Shown here: positions 1 through 8,273 of the stretch, one piece after another
Layout: every line of letters begins with the position of its first letter
Position numbering within the stretch: the stretch's first letter is position 1
DNA from: Pseudomonas sp. IAC-BECa141
GTDB taxonomy: Bacteria > Pseudomonadota > Gammaproteobacteria > Pseudomonadales > Pseudomonadaceae
Direction of reading: 5' to 3'
Assembly (NCBI RefSeq): GCF_020544405.1
Contig: NZ_CP065410.1
Span: 6,043,501 to 6,107,500 of the forward strand
DNA length: 64,000 nucleotides
Position numbers and translations under genes: made by a program
The notes under the pieces: generated by a model
Seen by the model: only the letters and a program-made list of their open reading frames with translations
Databases searched by the model: none
What the model was told of the DNA's origin: nothing

Positions 1-440
1 CGCTGGCGATTCGCGGCACCGAAGGTCTGGTCCTCAGCTATGCCAAATGTTGCACGCCGATCCCGGGCGACCCGATTGTCGGCCACCTGTCGGCTGGCAA
101 AGGCATGGTCGTGCACCTGGAAAACTGCCGCAACATCAGCGAAATCCGCCACAACCCGGAAAAATGCATCCAGCTCTCGTGGGCCAAGGATGTCACCGGC
201 GAATTCAACGTCGAACTGCGCGTCGAGCTGGAGCACCAGCGCGGCCTGATCGCCCTGCTGGCCAGCAGCGTCAACGCAGCCGACGGCAATATCGAGAAAA
301 TCAGCATGGACGAACGCGATGGCCGCATCAGCGTCGTCCAGTTGGTGGTCAGCGTCCACGACCGTGTGCACCTGGCCCGCGTGATCAAGAAACTGCGCGC
401 CCTGACCGGGGTGATCCGCATCACCCGCATGCGCGCATAA
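1..440 (+). CDS. spoT: SpoT, C-terminal part (bifunctional (p)ppGpp synthetase/hydrolase)
   Basis: Partial gene: the frame is open from base 3 and the start lies left of the window; 145 residues remain. SpoT makes and degrades the alarmone (p)ppGpp in the cytoplasm. The visible part opens with the conserved YAKCCTPIPGDPIVGHL stretch (the Cys-Cys RIS/zinc-finger region) and ends with an ACT domain of about 75 residues, both regulatory parts of the RelA/SpoT family. The catalytic HD and synthetase domains are outside the window. ridA follows after 24 bases in the same direction, an arrangement common in Pseudomonas. SpoT rather than RelA is chosen from the ridA neighbour and wider synteny. Confidence 0.95.
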   Translation, partial: LAIRGTEGLVLSYAKCCTPIPGDPIVGHLSAGKGMVVHLENCRNISEIRHNPEKCIQLSWAKDVTGEFNVELRVELEHQRGLIALLASSVNAADGNIEKISMDERDGRISVVQLVVSVHDRVHLARVIKKLRALTGVIRITRMRA

Positions 441-464
441 CTCAAACAATACAAGGAGTCATAC

Positions 465-845
465 ATGACCAAGACTGTTATCAGCAGCGACAAGGCCCCG
501 GCCGCCATCGGTACTTATTCCCAGGCGATCAAGGCCGGCAATACCGTTTACATGTCGGGTCAGATTCCCCTCGATCCAAAAACCATGGAACTGGTCGAAG
601 GCTTCGAAGCCCAGACCGTCCAGGTGTTCGAGAACCTGAAAGCCGTGGCCGAAGCCGCCGGCGGTTCGTTCAAGGACATCGTCAAGCTGAACATCTTCCT
701 CACCGACCTGAGCCACTTCGCCAAGGTCAACGAGATCATGGGCAAGTACTTCGACCAGCCTTACCCGGCTCGCGCCGCCATCGGCGTGGCAGCCCTGCCG
801 AAGGGTTCGCAGGTTGAAATGGATGCCATTCTGGTCATCGAGTAA
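465..845 (+). CDS. ridA: RidA family reactive enamine/imine deaminase
   Basis: A 126-residue protein of the YjgF/YER057c/UK114 (RidA) family, which hydrolyses reactive enamines and imines such as 2-aminoacrylate to ketoacids in the cytoplasm. The length and features fit: an N-terminal [17 protein letters not shown] segment, the GQIP loop, and the [15 protein letters not shown] signature whose Arg binds the substrate carboxylate. The ATG is preceded by AAGGAG (453-458), 6 bases away. It lies 24 bases after spoT and is probably co-transcribed. Assignment is secure at family level; the exact substrate is inferred. Confidence 0.95.
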   Translation: MTKTVISSDKAPAAIGTYSQAIKAGNTVYMSGQIPLDPKTMELVEGFEAQTVQVFENLKAVAEAAGGSFKDIVKLNIFLTDLSHFAKVNEIMGKYFDQPYPARAAIGVAALPKGSQVEMDAILVIE

Positions 846-918
846 TGCGGCATGGCGCGGTCCAACACACCGCGCCGACTGCTCTGCGGTAAAGAAAAGG
901 TTTTGAAAGGATTCCACC

Positions 919-1659
919 ATGCGCAAAGCGCTTGCTCTCTCGCTGCTCGCCATTTTCCTCGGCGGTTGCGCCAGCAACCCTGCCGACCGTGACATCAGCG
1001 GCACCTGGATCAATCAGGTCGCCATCGATGCCGCTGCCAAGGGCGGCCCCCTGCGCGAAGCGCTTCAGGCTTACGGCCCGAATCTGGAGTGGGACGTCAA
1101 CACCAAGGCCGGCCAGGCCCGCTATACCAACGGTTTCGAAAACGTCGAAGGTCGCTTGCTCGGCGAACAGTCCGGCGTCTGGAAAGTCGACTTCTATGGC
1201 AGCTCCGCCAGCGAGCTGAAACGTGACGGTGGCCAACTGCAACAAGCCGCCAACGAAAACGAACCGGAACAAGTCTTCGACCGCGCGCAAATTCCAGTGC
1301 CGGACGGCGCCCCGATCGGCGCCAGCTTCGAACGCGCGCTGTATTCCGCTTATCTGGGCGGCAACTGGACGATCACCAGCGGCCAGGGCGAAGGCGCCAC
1401 CGTGCAGTTCCAGGCTGACGGACAAGTCTCCGGTCTGCCGGGTGCCGACCGCTATGCCCTGTGCCTCGCGGGCGATTGCGCGTCGATGAGCAGCGGCAAC
1501 GACAGCATGTGGTTGCAGCAGAACGGCCAGGGCAACAACTGGATCTTTGTGCGCAAGGGCAAAGAGCTGGAAATCCTGCAGGCCGTGAATACGGCGCTGG
1601 CGGACGAACAACCGCAGTTCACCCCGGGTGAGCGCAAGTGGTTGCTCGAGAAGCAGTGA
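919..1659 (+). CDS. Predicted outer-membrane or periplasmic lipoprotein
   Basis: A 246-residue protein with a classic lipoprotein signal: Met-Arg-Lys, a hydrophobic stretch, then the lipobox FLGGC with Cys at about residue 16. Ser at +3 and no Asp at +2 suggest sorting to the outer membrane. The rest is soluble, with repeated Gly/Trp-rich segments (GTWINQ, GNWTITSG, NNWIFV) that look like a small beta-rich fold; no catalytic motif is recognised. AAAGGA precedes the ATG by 9 bases. It lies 73 bases after ridA and before a clear terminator, so it may be the last gene of the spoT-ridA unit. Function unknown. Confidence 0.85.
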   Translation: MRKALALSLLAIFLGGCASNPADRDISGTWINQVAIDAAAKGGPLREALQAYGPNLEWDVNTKAGQARYTNGFENVEGRLLGEQSGVWKVDFYGSSASELKRDGGQLQQAANENEPEQVFDRAQIPVPDGAPIGASFERALYSAYLGGNWTITSGQGEGATVQFQADGQVSGLPGADRYALCLAGDCASMSSGNDSMWLQQNGQGNNWIFVRKGKELEILQAVNTALADEQPQFTPGERKWLLEKQ

Positions 1660-1675
1660 TCTGCGCTTGAGACAA

Positions 1676-1711
1676 GAAAGGCGGAAGCAAGCCATTGCTC
1701 CCGCCTTTTTT
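1676..1711 (+). terminator. Rho-independent terminator
   Basis: AAAGGCGGAAGCAA (1677-1690) pairs with TTGCTCCCGCCTTT around a GCCA loop and is followed by T6. It ends the lipoprotein unit; the A-run on the left means it could also serve the converging epimerase gene. Confidence 0.85.
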
Positions 1712-1722
1712 ATGTCCGCAAG

Positions 1723-2580
1723 TCAGCAGCGACCTTCAAGAATCGCGGCATACCCCTCGCGATAACTCGGATACCTCGGCACCCAACCCAACGCCTTGGC
1801 CCGTGCATTGCTGCAACGCTTGCTGCCGGTACGACGCACACTCTCGTCTTCCGACCATTCGGTGACGCCCAGATACTCGCGCAGCCACGCCACCACCTCG
1901 GCGAGCGGCGCCGGCGCATCGTCCACGCCGATATAGATGTCATCCAGCGCCACGCCCTTGCGATCCGCGTCCAGCAGATAAGCCATCAACCCCGCCGCAT
2001 CATCGGCATGGATGCGATTGCCATACAGCGGTGGGTCAACCGCCACACGATAACCACGGCGTACCTGGGTCAGCAGCCATTCACGTCCCGGGCCATAAAT
2101 GCCGGTCAGGCGCACGATGCTCGCGGGAATGCCGCTGTTGAGCGCAACCTGCTCGGCCTCCAGCATCAACCGACCGGAATAACCCGCGGCAACGGTTTCG
2201 GATTTTTCATCAACCCATTCGCCGTTCTGCTGCCCGTAAACACTGCTACTGGAAACGAACAGCAACCGATCAGGCTCTTGCCCGTAATCGTTCAGCCAAC
2301 CCAGCACATGCTGCAAACCCTGCACATACGCCGCGCGATAACCGGCCTCATCGTGATCGGTGGCCGCCGCGCTATACACCAGGTAATCGATAGCGCCCAC
2401 CGGCCAGGTCGCCGGGCAATCCTCATTGAACAAGTCACCGGCCACACCGATAACGCCCTCCGGCAAACGTGAAACATCCCGGCGCAGGCCGTATACCTGG
2501 AAGCCGGCAGCCAGCAATTGCGTGGCCAGACGGCTGCCGACATCACCGCAACCGGCGATCAAAACAGAAGGCGCGGACAT
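1723..2580 (-). CDS. NAD(P)-dependent epimerase/SDR-like protein (YeeZ type)
   Basis: A 285-residue extended SDR/epimerase-like protein. The N-terminus carries a Rossmann nucleotide-binding motif, IAGCGDVGSRLA (about residues 7-18), followed by a VYSAAA strand, a SSSVYG segment (serine of the SDR active site) and a late YPSYREGY segment. This is the pattern of the E. coli YeeZ/NAD-dependent epimerase group, whose substrates are unknown. The ATG at 2580 is preferred to the TTG one codon earlier because GGGAG lies 8 bases upstream. It is transcribed alone and converges on the lipoprotein unit. Cytoplasmic; substrate not predictable. Confidence 0.8.
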   Translation of the reverse strand: MSAPSVLIAGCGDVGSRLATQLLAAGFQVYGLRRDVSRLPEGVIGVAGDLFNEDCPATWPVGAIDYLVYSAAATDHDEAGYRAAYVQGLQHVLGWLNDYGQEPDRLLFVSSSSVYGQQNGEWVDEKSETVAAGYSGRLMLEAEQVALNSGIPASIVRLTGIYGPGREWLLTQVRRGYRVAVDPPLYGNRIHADDAAGLMAYLLDADRKGVALDDIYIGVDDAPAPLAEVVAWLREYLGVTEWSEDESVRRTGSKRCSNARAKALGWVPRYPSYREGYAAILEGRC

Positions 2581-2663
2581 CAAAAATCTCCCATCGGAAA
2601 GCGACAGACTAGCCTCGGCAAGGGACGAGCGGCTAGCAATGAAGGAAAAAAAGCAACTCTATT

Positions 2664-2700
2664 ACTTTTGTTAACAAGAATTACTTGCAATAATGCACGC
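2664..2700 (+). promoter_or_regulatory. Candidate promoter of exbB-exbD-tonB
   Basis: An AT-rich patch in an otherwise GC-rich region holds an extended -10 (TGCAATAAT, 2686-2694) with CTTTTG or TTGTTA about 15-18 bases upstream. The overlapping run AACAAGAATTACTTGCAATA resembles a degenerate Fur box; iron control is known for this operon type but the match is weak. Confidence 0.35.
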
Positions 2701-2768
2701 CACTTTTGTTCTCGGCCTCACGAGGCCTGGAAGAGCATCACCGTTTTTCTATCTCAGGTCCGGCCAGC

Positions 2769-3722
2769 ATGACACGCATTCAAAACTCCGCTTCGCCAAC
2801 CAACCGACCTCGCGCCTGGAGCGCCGTGGCTGCTCTGCTGCTCAGCCTGATGCTGGCACCAGTTGCTGCATTCGCTGACGCACAAGCCCCGGCCGCGCCA
2901 GCCGCCACCGAGCAGAGCGCTCCGGCCGCCGCACCTGCCGCGACCGATCCGGTGCAGGCCGTAGAGGCCAGCGCCGCCGATGGACCGGAAGTCCTCGAAG
3001 CCGACAACAGCCTGGGCATGGCCCATGACCTGTCGCCATGGGGCATGTACCAGAACGCCGACGTCATCGTTAAAGCCGTGATGATCGGCCTGGCCATCGC
3101 CTCGATCATCACCTGGACCATCTGGATCGCCAAGGGCTTCGAGCTGATGGGCGCCAAACGCCGGCTGCGCGGTGAAATCGCCAACCTGAAAAAAGCTGCC
3201 TCCCTCAAGGAAGCCAGCGCTACCGCGGCGAAAGAAGGCACGCTGGCCAACCTGCTGGTACACGACGCCCTGGAAGAAATGCGCCTGTCGGCCAACGCCC
3301 GCGAGAAAGAAGGCATCAAGGAGCGCGTCAGCTTCCGCCTCGAGCGTCTGGTCGCCGCCTGTGGCCGCAACATGAGCAGCGGCACCGGCGTCCTCGCCAC
3401 CATCGGCTCCACTGCGCCGTTCGTCGGCCTGTTCGGTACCGTGTGGGGCATCATGAACAGCTTCATCGGCATCGCCAAAACCCAGACCACCAACCTTGCC
3501 GTCGTAGCACCGGGCATCGCTGAAGCGCTGCTGGCTACCGCACTGGGTCTGGTTGCCGCGATTCCTGCCGTGGTCATCTACAACGTCTTCGCCCGCTCCA
3601 TCGCCGGTTACAAGGCTCAGGTGTCCGATGCGTCGGCTCAGGTTCTGCTGCTGGTCAGCCGCGACCTCGACCACCAGCCTGAGCGCAACAGCTCGCAACC
3701 GCACATGGTGAAAGTGGGGTAA
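2769..3722 (+). CDS. exbB: ExbB, TonB-system energy-transducing proton channel subunit
   Basis: A 317-residue inner-membrane protein of the MotA/TolQ/ExbB family. With ExbD it uses the proton motive force to energise TonB for uptake through TonB-dependent receptors. It has a signal-peptide-like N-terminus ending near AAFADA, then an Ala/Pro-rich periplasmic extension of about 60 residues typical of the Pseudomonas long ExbB, and three membrane segments: near ADVIVKAVMIGLAIASIITW, near IGSTAPFVGLFGTVWGIM, and near GIAEALLATALGLVAAIPAV. The ATG at 2769 is chosen because it opens the signal sequence; the frame extends 21 codons upstream without such a signal. exbD follows 6 bases later. Confidence 0.95.
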   Translation: MTRIQNSASPTNRPRAWSAVAALLLSLMLAPVAAFADAQAPAAPAATEQSAPAAAPAATDPVQAVEASAADGPEVLEADNSLGMAHDLSPWGMYQNADVIVKAVMIGLAIASIITWTIWIAKGFELMGAKRRLRGEIANLKKAASLKEASATAAKEGTLANLLVHDALEEMRLSANAREKEGIKERVSFRLERLVAACGRNMSSGTGVLATIGSTAPFVGLFGTVWGIMNSFIGIAKTQTTNLAVVAPGIAEALLATALGLVAAIPAVVIYNVFARSIAGYKAQVSDASAQVLLLVSRDLDHQPERNSSQPHMVKVG

Positions 3723-3728
3723 TCGGCC

Positions 3729-4157
3729 ATGGGCCTGCATTTGAAAGAAGGCGCAGACGACGATCTGGCCGAGAACCACGAAATCAACGTCACGCCGTTC
3801 ATCGACGTGATGCTGGTGCTGTTGATCATCTTCATGGTGGCCGCTCCGCTGGCCACCGTGGACATCAAGGTTGACCTGCCTGCCTCCACCGCCAAACCGG
3901 CACCGCGGCCGGAGAAACCGGTATTCCTCAGCGTGAAGGCTGACCAGCGCCTGTTCATCGGCGATGACGAAGTGAAAGCCGAAACCCTCGGCGCCGCACT
4001 CGACGCCAAGACCCAAGGCAAGAAAGACACGACGATCTTCTTCCAGGCCGACAAAGGCGTGGATTACGGCGACTTGATGAGCGTGATGGATAACCTGCGC
4101 GCCGCCGGCTACCTGAAGGTCGGTCTGGTCGGACTCGAGAGCGCAGTCAAGAAATGA
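3729..4157 (+). CDS. exbD: ExbD, TonB-system proton channel subunit
   Basis: A 142-residue ExbD/TolR protein: short cytoplasmic N-terminus, one membrane helix (INVTPFIDVMLVLLIIFMVA) carrying the essential channel Asp, then a periplasmic domain. Works with ExbB and TonB at the inner membrane. It starts 6 bases after exbB, and its stop overlaps the tonB start (ATGA), so the three genes form one translationally coupled operon. Length and motif are normal for the family. Confidence 0.96.
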   Translation: MGLHLKEGADDDLAENHEINVTPFIDVMLVLLIIFMVAAPLATVDIKVDLPASTAKPAPRPEKPVFLSVKADQRLFIGDDEVKAETLGAALDAKTQGKKDTTIFFQADKGVDYGDLMSVMDNLRAAGYLKVGLVGLESAVKK

Positions 4158-4903
4158 TCACGACGCGCCATAAGCTGACGCGTTACAGCGGTAGCCTGGC
4201 CGTGGTGCTGGGTGTTCACGCGCTGGCCATTGCGCTGGCGCTGAACTGGAACGCCCGCCCGCCCATCGAATTGCCGCCGCAGGCAATGATGGTCGAGCTG
4301 GCACCGGTTCCGGCCCCGCCACCGCCCGCACCGCCGAAAGTCGTCACGCCACCGCAGCCACCGGCTCCGGTTGAAGAACTGCCGATCCCGAAACTGGCCG
4401 AAGCGCCAAAAGCCGAGATCGCGGTGCCCAAGCAAAAACCAAAACCCAAGCCAAAGCCGCAACCGCCCAAGCCGGTTGAGAAGAAACCGGAGCCTGTGAA
4501 GGAAAAACCTTCCGAGGAAAAACCGGCGGAGCCTCAGCAGACCCAGGCGCCGACGGAGAAATCCGCCCAGCCGGCACCGGGCCCGTCGCCTGCACAATTG
4601 GCGGCCAAGGCCAGTTGGCAAGGTACCCTGCTTGCGCATCTGGCCAAGTACAAAAAGTACCCGGCCAGCGCTCAGGCACGGGGCAAGGAAGGTTTGAACC
4701 GGTTGCGTTTCGTGGTTGATGGCGAAGGCAACGTGCTGTCGTTCGAACTGGTGGGCCGTTCCGGCAACGCCGATCTGGACCGGGCCACCCTGGAAATGAT
4801 CCGCCGCGCCCAGCCGCTGCCCAAGCCACCGGCCGACATGCTGACCAATGGCGCAATCGAAATCGTTGCGCCGTTTGTTTACTCGCTGGAACGCCGCCGC
4901 TAG
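4154..4903 (+). CDS. tonB: TonB energy-transducing protein
   Basis: A 249-residue TonB. One N-terminal membrane anchor (residues about 12-32), a long Pro/Lys/Glu-rich periplasm-spanning region (about 45-145, with Lys-Pro repeats such as KPKPKPKPQPPKP), then a C-terminal TonB domain beginning near AHLAKYKKYPASAQARGKEG, including the YP motif that contacts receptor TonB boxes. It starts inside the exbD stop codon (ATGA). Pseudomonas carry several tonB genes; this exbB-exbD-linked one is the best candidate for the main siderophore uptake system, which is inference from context. Confidence 0.95.
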   Translation: MITTRHKLTRYSGSLAVVLGVHALAIALALNWNARPPIELPPQAMMVELAPVPAPPPPAPPKVVTPPQPPAPVEELPIPKLAEAPKAEIAVPKQKPKPKPKPQPPKPVEKKPEPVKEKPSEEKPAEPQQTQAPTEKSAQPAPGPSPAQLAAKASWQGTLLAHLAKYKKYPASAQARGKEGLNRLRFVVDGEGNVLSFELVGRSGNADLDRATLEMIRRAQPLPKPPADMLTNGAIEIVAPFVYSLERRR

Positions 4904-4917
4904 AAGGCACCGCAAAA

Positions 4918-5009
4918 CCTGTGGGAGCGAACTTGCTCGCGAAGAGGCCTGTCAGGCAACGCTGCTTCGTCTGATACACCGCTTTCGCGAGCAATCTCGC
5001 TCCCACAGG
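4918..5009. repeat. REP/BIME-type palindromic pair
   Basis: CCTGTGGGAGCGA (4918-4930) is the exact inverted complement of TCGCTCCCACAGG (4997-5009). Inside each end is a smaller REP hairpin (TTGCTCGCGAA, TTCGCGAGCAA). This head-to-head REP pair follows tonB and matches the family also seen at 50853 and 58860. Confidence 0.9.
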
Positions 5010-5036
5010 GTTCTGCGACAACCGGACGAACCCGAC

Positions 5037-5062
5037 ACAAAGGCACCCAAAGGTGCCTTTGT
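5037..5062 (+). terminator. Hairpin after tonB/REP pair, possible terminator
   Basis: ACAAAGGCACC pairs with GGTGCCTTTGT around CAAA. The T-run is short (TTTGTCAT), so termination may be weak. It separates the tonB operon from oxyR. Confidence 0.6.
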
Positions 5063-5179
5063 CATATCTACCAACGGCAAACCGGCATTGCCCGGTGTCG
5101 CATTCATCACTCAGTCTGATAACGTGCGTCTATCGATTGCAGCCGGTATGCTTGGCCCGCATCTTCATGGACGCTTGCT

Positions 5180-6109
5180 ATGACTCTCACAGAATTACGC
5201 TACATCGTTACCCTCGCCCAAGAGCAGCATTTCGGCCACGCGGCCGAGCGTTGCCACGTCAGCCAGCCGACCCTGTCGGTGGGCGTGAAAAAGCTTGAAG
5301 ACGAACTCGGTGTGCTGATTTTCGAGCGCAGCAAAAGCGCCGTGCGCCTGACCCCGGTCGGCGAAGGCATCGTCGCTCAGGCGCAAAAAGTGCTGGAGCA
5401 GGCCCAGGGCATCCGCGAACTGGCCCAGGCCGGCAAGAACCAGCTGACCGCCCCGCTGAAAGTCGGCGCGATCTACACCGTCGGCCCGTACCTGTTCCCG
5501 CACCTGATTCCGCAACTGCACCGGGTCGCCCCGCAGATGCCGTTGTACATCGAAGAAAACTTCACCCACGTGCTGCGCGACAAACTGCGCAACGGCGAAC
5601 TGGACGCGATCATCATCGCCCTGCCGTTCAACGAAGCCGACGTGCTGACCCTGCCGCTCTATGACGAACCGTTCTACGTCCTGATGCCGGCCCAGCACCC
5701 GTGGACGCAAAAAGAATCCATCGACGCCGCCCTGCTCAACGACAAGAGCCTGCTGCTGCTCGGCGAAGGCCACTGCTTCCGCGATCAGGTACTGGAAGCC
5801 TGCCCGACCCTGACCAAGGGCAACGACGGCGCCAAGCACACCACGGTCGAATCCAGCTCGCTGGAAACCATTCGCCACATGGTCGCCTCCGGCCTGGGCA
5901 TTTCGATCCTGCCGCTGTCGGCGGTGGACAGCCATCACTACGCCCCGGGCGTGATCGAAGTACGTCCGCTGTCGGCACCAGTGCCATTCCGCACTGTGGC
6001 CATCGCCTGGCGCGCCAGTTTCCCGCGGCCGAAAGCCATCGAGATCCTCGCCGACTCCATTCGCCTGTGCTCGGTCGCCAAACCTGCCGCGCCGGTCACG
6101 GCCGGTTAA
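5180..6109 (+). CDS. oxyR: OxyR, peroxide-sensing LysR-type regulator
   Basis: A 309-residue LysR-family transcription factor. The N-terminal HTH covers about residues 1-60 (MTLTELRYIV ... SQPTLSVGVKKLE); the rest is the substrate-binding-like sensor. The two redox cysteines of OxyR are at exactly the family positions, Cys199 and Cys208, in GHCFRDQVLEAC. Peroxide forms a disulfide between them and activates catalase and alkyl hydroperoxide reductase genes. recG starts 9 bases downstream, the conserved oxyR-recG operon of Pseudomonas. No clear promoter was resolved upstream. Confidence 0.97.
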   Translation: MTLTELRYIVTLAQEQHFGHAAERCHVSQPTLSVGVKKLEDELGVLIFERSKSAVRLTPVGEGIVAQAQKVLEQAQGIRELAQAGKNQLTAPLKVGAIYTVGPYLFPHLIPQLHRVAPQMPLYIEENFTHVLRDKLRNGELDAIIIALPFNEADVLTLPLYDEPFYVLMPAQHPWTQKESIDAALLNDKSLLLLGEGHCFRDQVLEACPTLTKGNDGAKHTTVESSSLETIRHMVASGLGISILPLSAVDSHHYAPGVIEVRPLSAPVPFRTVAIAWRASFPRPKAIEILADSIRLCSVAKPAAPVTAG

Positions 6110-6118
6110 GCCAGAGTC

Positions 6119-8194
6119 ATGACTGAGCTGTCGCAGGTCTCGGTCACCGCACTCAAGGGTGTCGGTGAAGCCATGGCCGAGAAACTGGCCAAGGTCGGCC
6201 TGGAGAACCTCCAGGACGTACTGTTCCACCTGCCGCTGCGTTATCAGGATCGCACCCGCGTGGTGCCGATCGGCGCGCTGCGGCCGGGACAGGACGCCGT
6301 GGTCGAAGGCACCGTCAGCGGCGCCGACGTGGTCATGGGCCGGCGTCGCAGCCTCGTCGTGCGTTTGCAGGACGGCACCGGCGGCCTGAGCCTGCGCTTC
6401 TATCACTTCAGCAACGCGCAGAAAGAAGGCCTCAAGCGTGGCACGCGGATTCGCTGCTACGGCGAAGCCCGACCCGGTGCGTCAGGGCTGGAGATCTACC
6501 ACCCGGAATACCGCGCCATCAACGGCGACGAACCGCCGCCGGTGGATGAAACCCTGACCCCGGTCTACCCGCTGACCGAAGGCCTGACCCAGGCGCGCCT
6601 GCGCCAGTTGTGCATGCAGACGCTGACCCTGCTCAAGCCGGCCACCCTGCCCGATTGGCTGCCGACCGAACTGGCCCGCGACTATCAACTGGCGCCGCTG
6701 GCCGACGCGATCCGCTACCTGCACAACCCGCCCGCCGATGCCGACGTCGACGAACTCGCCCTCGGTCATCACTGGGCCCAGCATCGTCTGGCCTTCGAAG
6801 AGTTGCTGACTCACCAGCTATCGCAGCAGCGCCTGCGCGAAAGCATGCGTTCCCTGCGCGCGCCAGCGATGCCGAAAGCCACCAAGCTGCCCGCGCAATA
6901 CCTGGCCAACCTCGGCTTCAATCCGACCGGCGCTCAGCAACGGGTCGGCAACGAAATCGCCTACGACCTCAGCCAGCACGAACCGATGCTGCGGCTGATT
7001 CAGGGCGACGTCGGTGCGGGCAAAACCGTGGTCGCCGCCCTCGCGGCGCTGCAAGCGCTGGAGGCCGGCTATCAGGTAGCTCTGATGGCGCCGACCGAGA
7101 TCCTCGCCGAGCAGCACTTCATCACTTTCAAGCGCTGGCTCGAACCATTGGGCATCGAGGTGGCGTGGCTGGCCGGCAAGCTCAAAGGCAAGAACCGCGC
7201 CGCCGCGCTGGAACAGATCGCCGGCGGCACGCCGATGGTGGTCGGCACCCACGCGCTGTTTCAGGACGAAGTGCAGTTCAAGAACCTCGCGCTGGTGATC
7301 ATCGACGAACAACACCGCTTCGGTGTGCAGCAACGTCTGGCGCTGCGGCAGAAAGGCGTCGGCGGGCGCATGTGCCCGCATCAACTGATCATGACCGCCA
7401 CGCCGATTCCACGGACGCTGGCGATGAGCGCCTACGCCGACCTCGACACCTCGATCCTCGACGAACTGCCGCCCGGTCGAACCCCGGTCAACACCGTGCT
7501 GGTCACCGATACCCGCCGCGTCGAAGTCATCGAGAGGGTGCGCAGCGCCTGCGCCGAGGGCCGTCAGGCCTATTGGGTGTGCACGCTGATCGAAGAGTCC
7601 GAAGAGCTGACCTGCCAGGCCGCCGAAACCACTTTCGAAGACCTGACCGCCGCCCTCGGCGAGTTGAAGGTTGGGCTGATCCACGGCCGCATGAAACCCG
7701 CCGAGAAAGCCGCCGTCATGGCCGAGTTCAAGGCCGGCAACCTGCAACTGCTGGTCGCCACCACCGTGATCGAAGTCGGCGTGGACGTGCCCAACGCCAG
7801 TCTGATGATCATCGAAAACCCCGAACGCCTCGGCCTTGCGCAACTGCACCAGTTGCGCGGTCGCGTCGGTCGGGGCAGCGCAGTCAGCCATTGCGTGCTG
7901 CTCTACCATCCGCCGCTGTCGCAAATCGGCCGCCAGCGCCTGGGCATCATGCGCGAGACCAACGACGGTTTCGTCATCGCCGAAAAAGACCTCGAACTGC
8001 GCGGCCCCGGCGAAATGCTCGGCACCCGCCAGACCGGCCTGCTGCAATTCAAGGTCGCCGACCTGATGCGCGACGCCGATCTGCTGCCCGCCGTACGCGA
8101 TGCCGCCCAGGCCTTGCTCGAACGCTGGCCTACCCATGTCAGCCCGTTGCTCGACCGCTGGCTGCGACACGGGCAGCAATACGGCCAAGTGTGA
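6119..8194 (+). CDS. recG: RecG, ATP-dependent branch-migrating DNA helicase
   Basis: A 691-residue RecG, normal length. It remodels stalled replication forks and Holliday junctions in the nucleoid. Visible parts: N-terminal wedge/OB domain (about residues 1-170), helicase motif I GDVGAGKTVVAALA (about 298-310), motif II DEQHRFG, motif III MTATPIPRT, and the C-terminal helicase domain with LHQLRGRVGRG (motif VI). ATG lies 9 bases after oxyR; the two are co-transcribed. The end is followed 79 bases later by the HDOD gene in the same direction. Confidence 0.97.
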   Translation: MTELSQVSVTALKGVGEAMAEKLAKVGLENLQDVLFHLPLRYQDRTRVVPIGALRPGQDAVVEGTVSGADVVMGRRRSLVVRLQDGTGGLSLRFYHFSNAQKEGLKRGTRIRCYGEARPGASGLEIYHPEYRAINGDEPPPVDETLTPVYPLTEGLTQARLRQLCMQTLTLLKPATLPDWLPTELARDYQLAPLADAIRYLHNPPADADVDELALGHHWAQHRLAFEELLTHQLSQQRLRESMRSLRAPAMPKATKLPAQYLANLGFNPTGAQQRVGNEIAYDLSQHEPMLRLIQGDVGAGKTVVAALAALQALEAGYQVALMAPTEILAEQHFITFKRWLEPLGIEVAWLAGKLKGKNRAAALEQIAGGTPMVVGTHALFQDEVQFKNLALVIIDEQHRFGVQQRLALRQKGVGGRMCPHQLIMTATPIPRTLAMSAYADLDTSILDELPPGRTPVNTVLVTDTRRVEVIERVRSACAEGRQAYWVCTLIEESEELTCQAAETTFEDLTAALGELKVGLIHGRMKPAEKAAVMAEFKAGNLQLLVATTVIEVGVDVPNASLMIIENPERLGLAQLHQLRGRVGRGSAVSHCVLLYHPPLSQIGRQRLGIMRETNDGFVIAEKDLELRGPGEMLGTRQTGLLQFKVADLMRDADLLPAVRDAAQALLERWPTHVSPLLDRWLRHGQQYGQV

Positions 8195-8273
8195 GCACCG
8201 TCGCAGTTTCTCAAAGCTCGTTCCAACCAAGCTGGTTATACTCCAGCAATTGTTTCAAAAACGGATACAGACC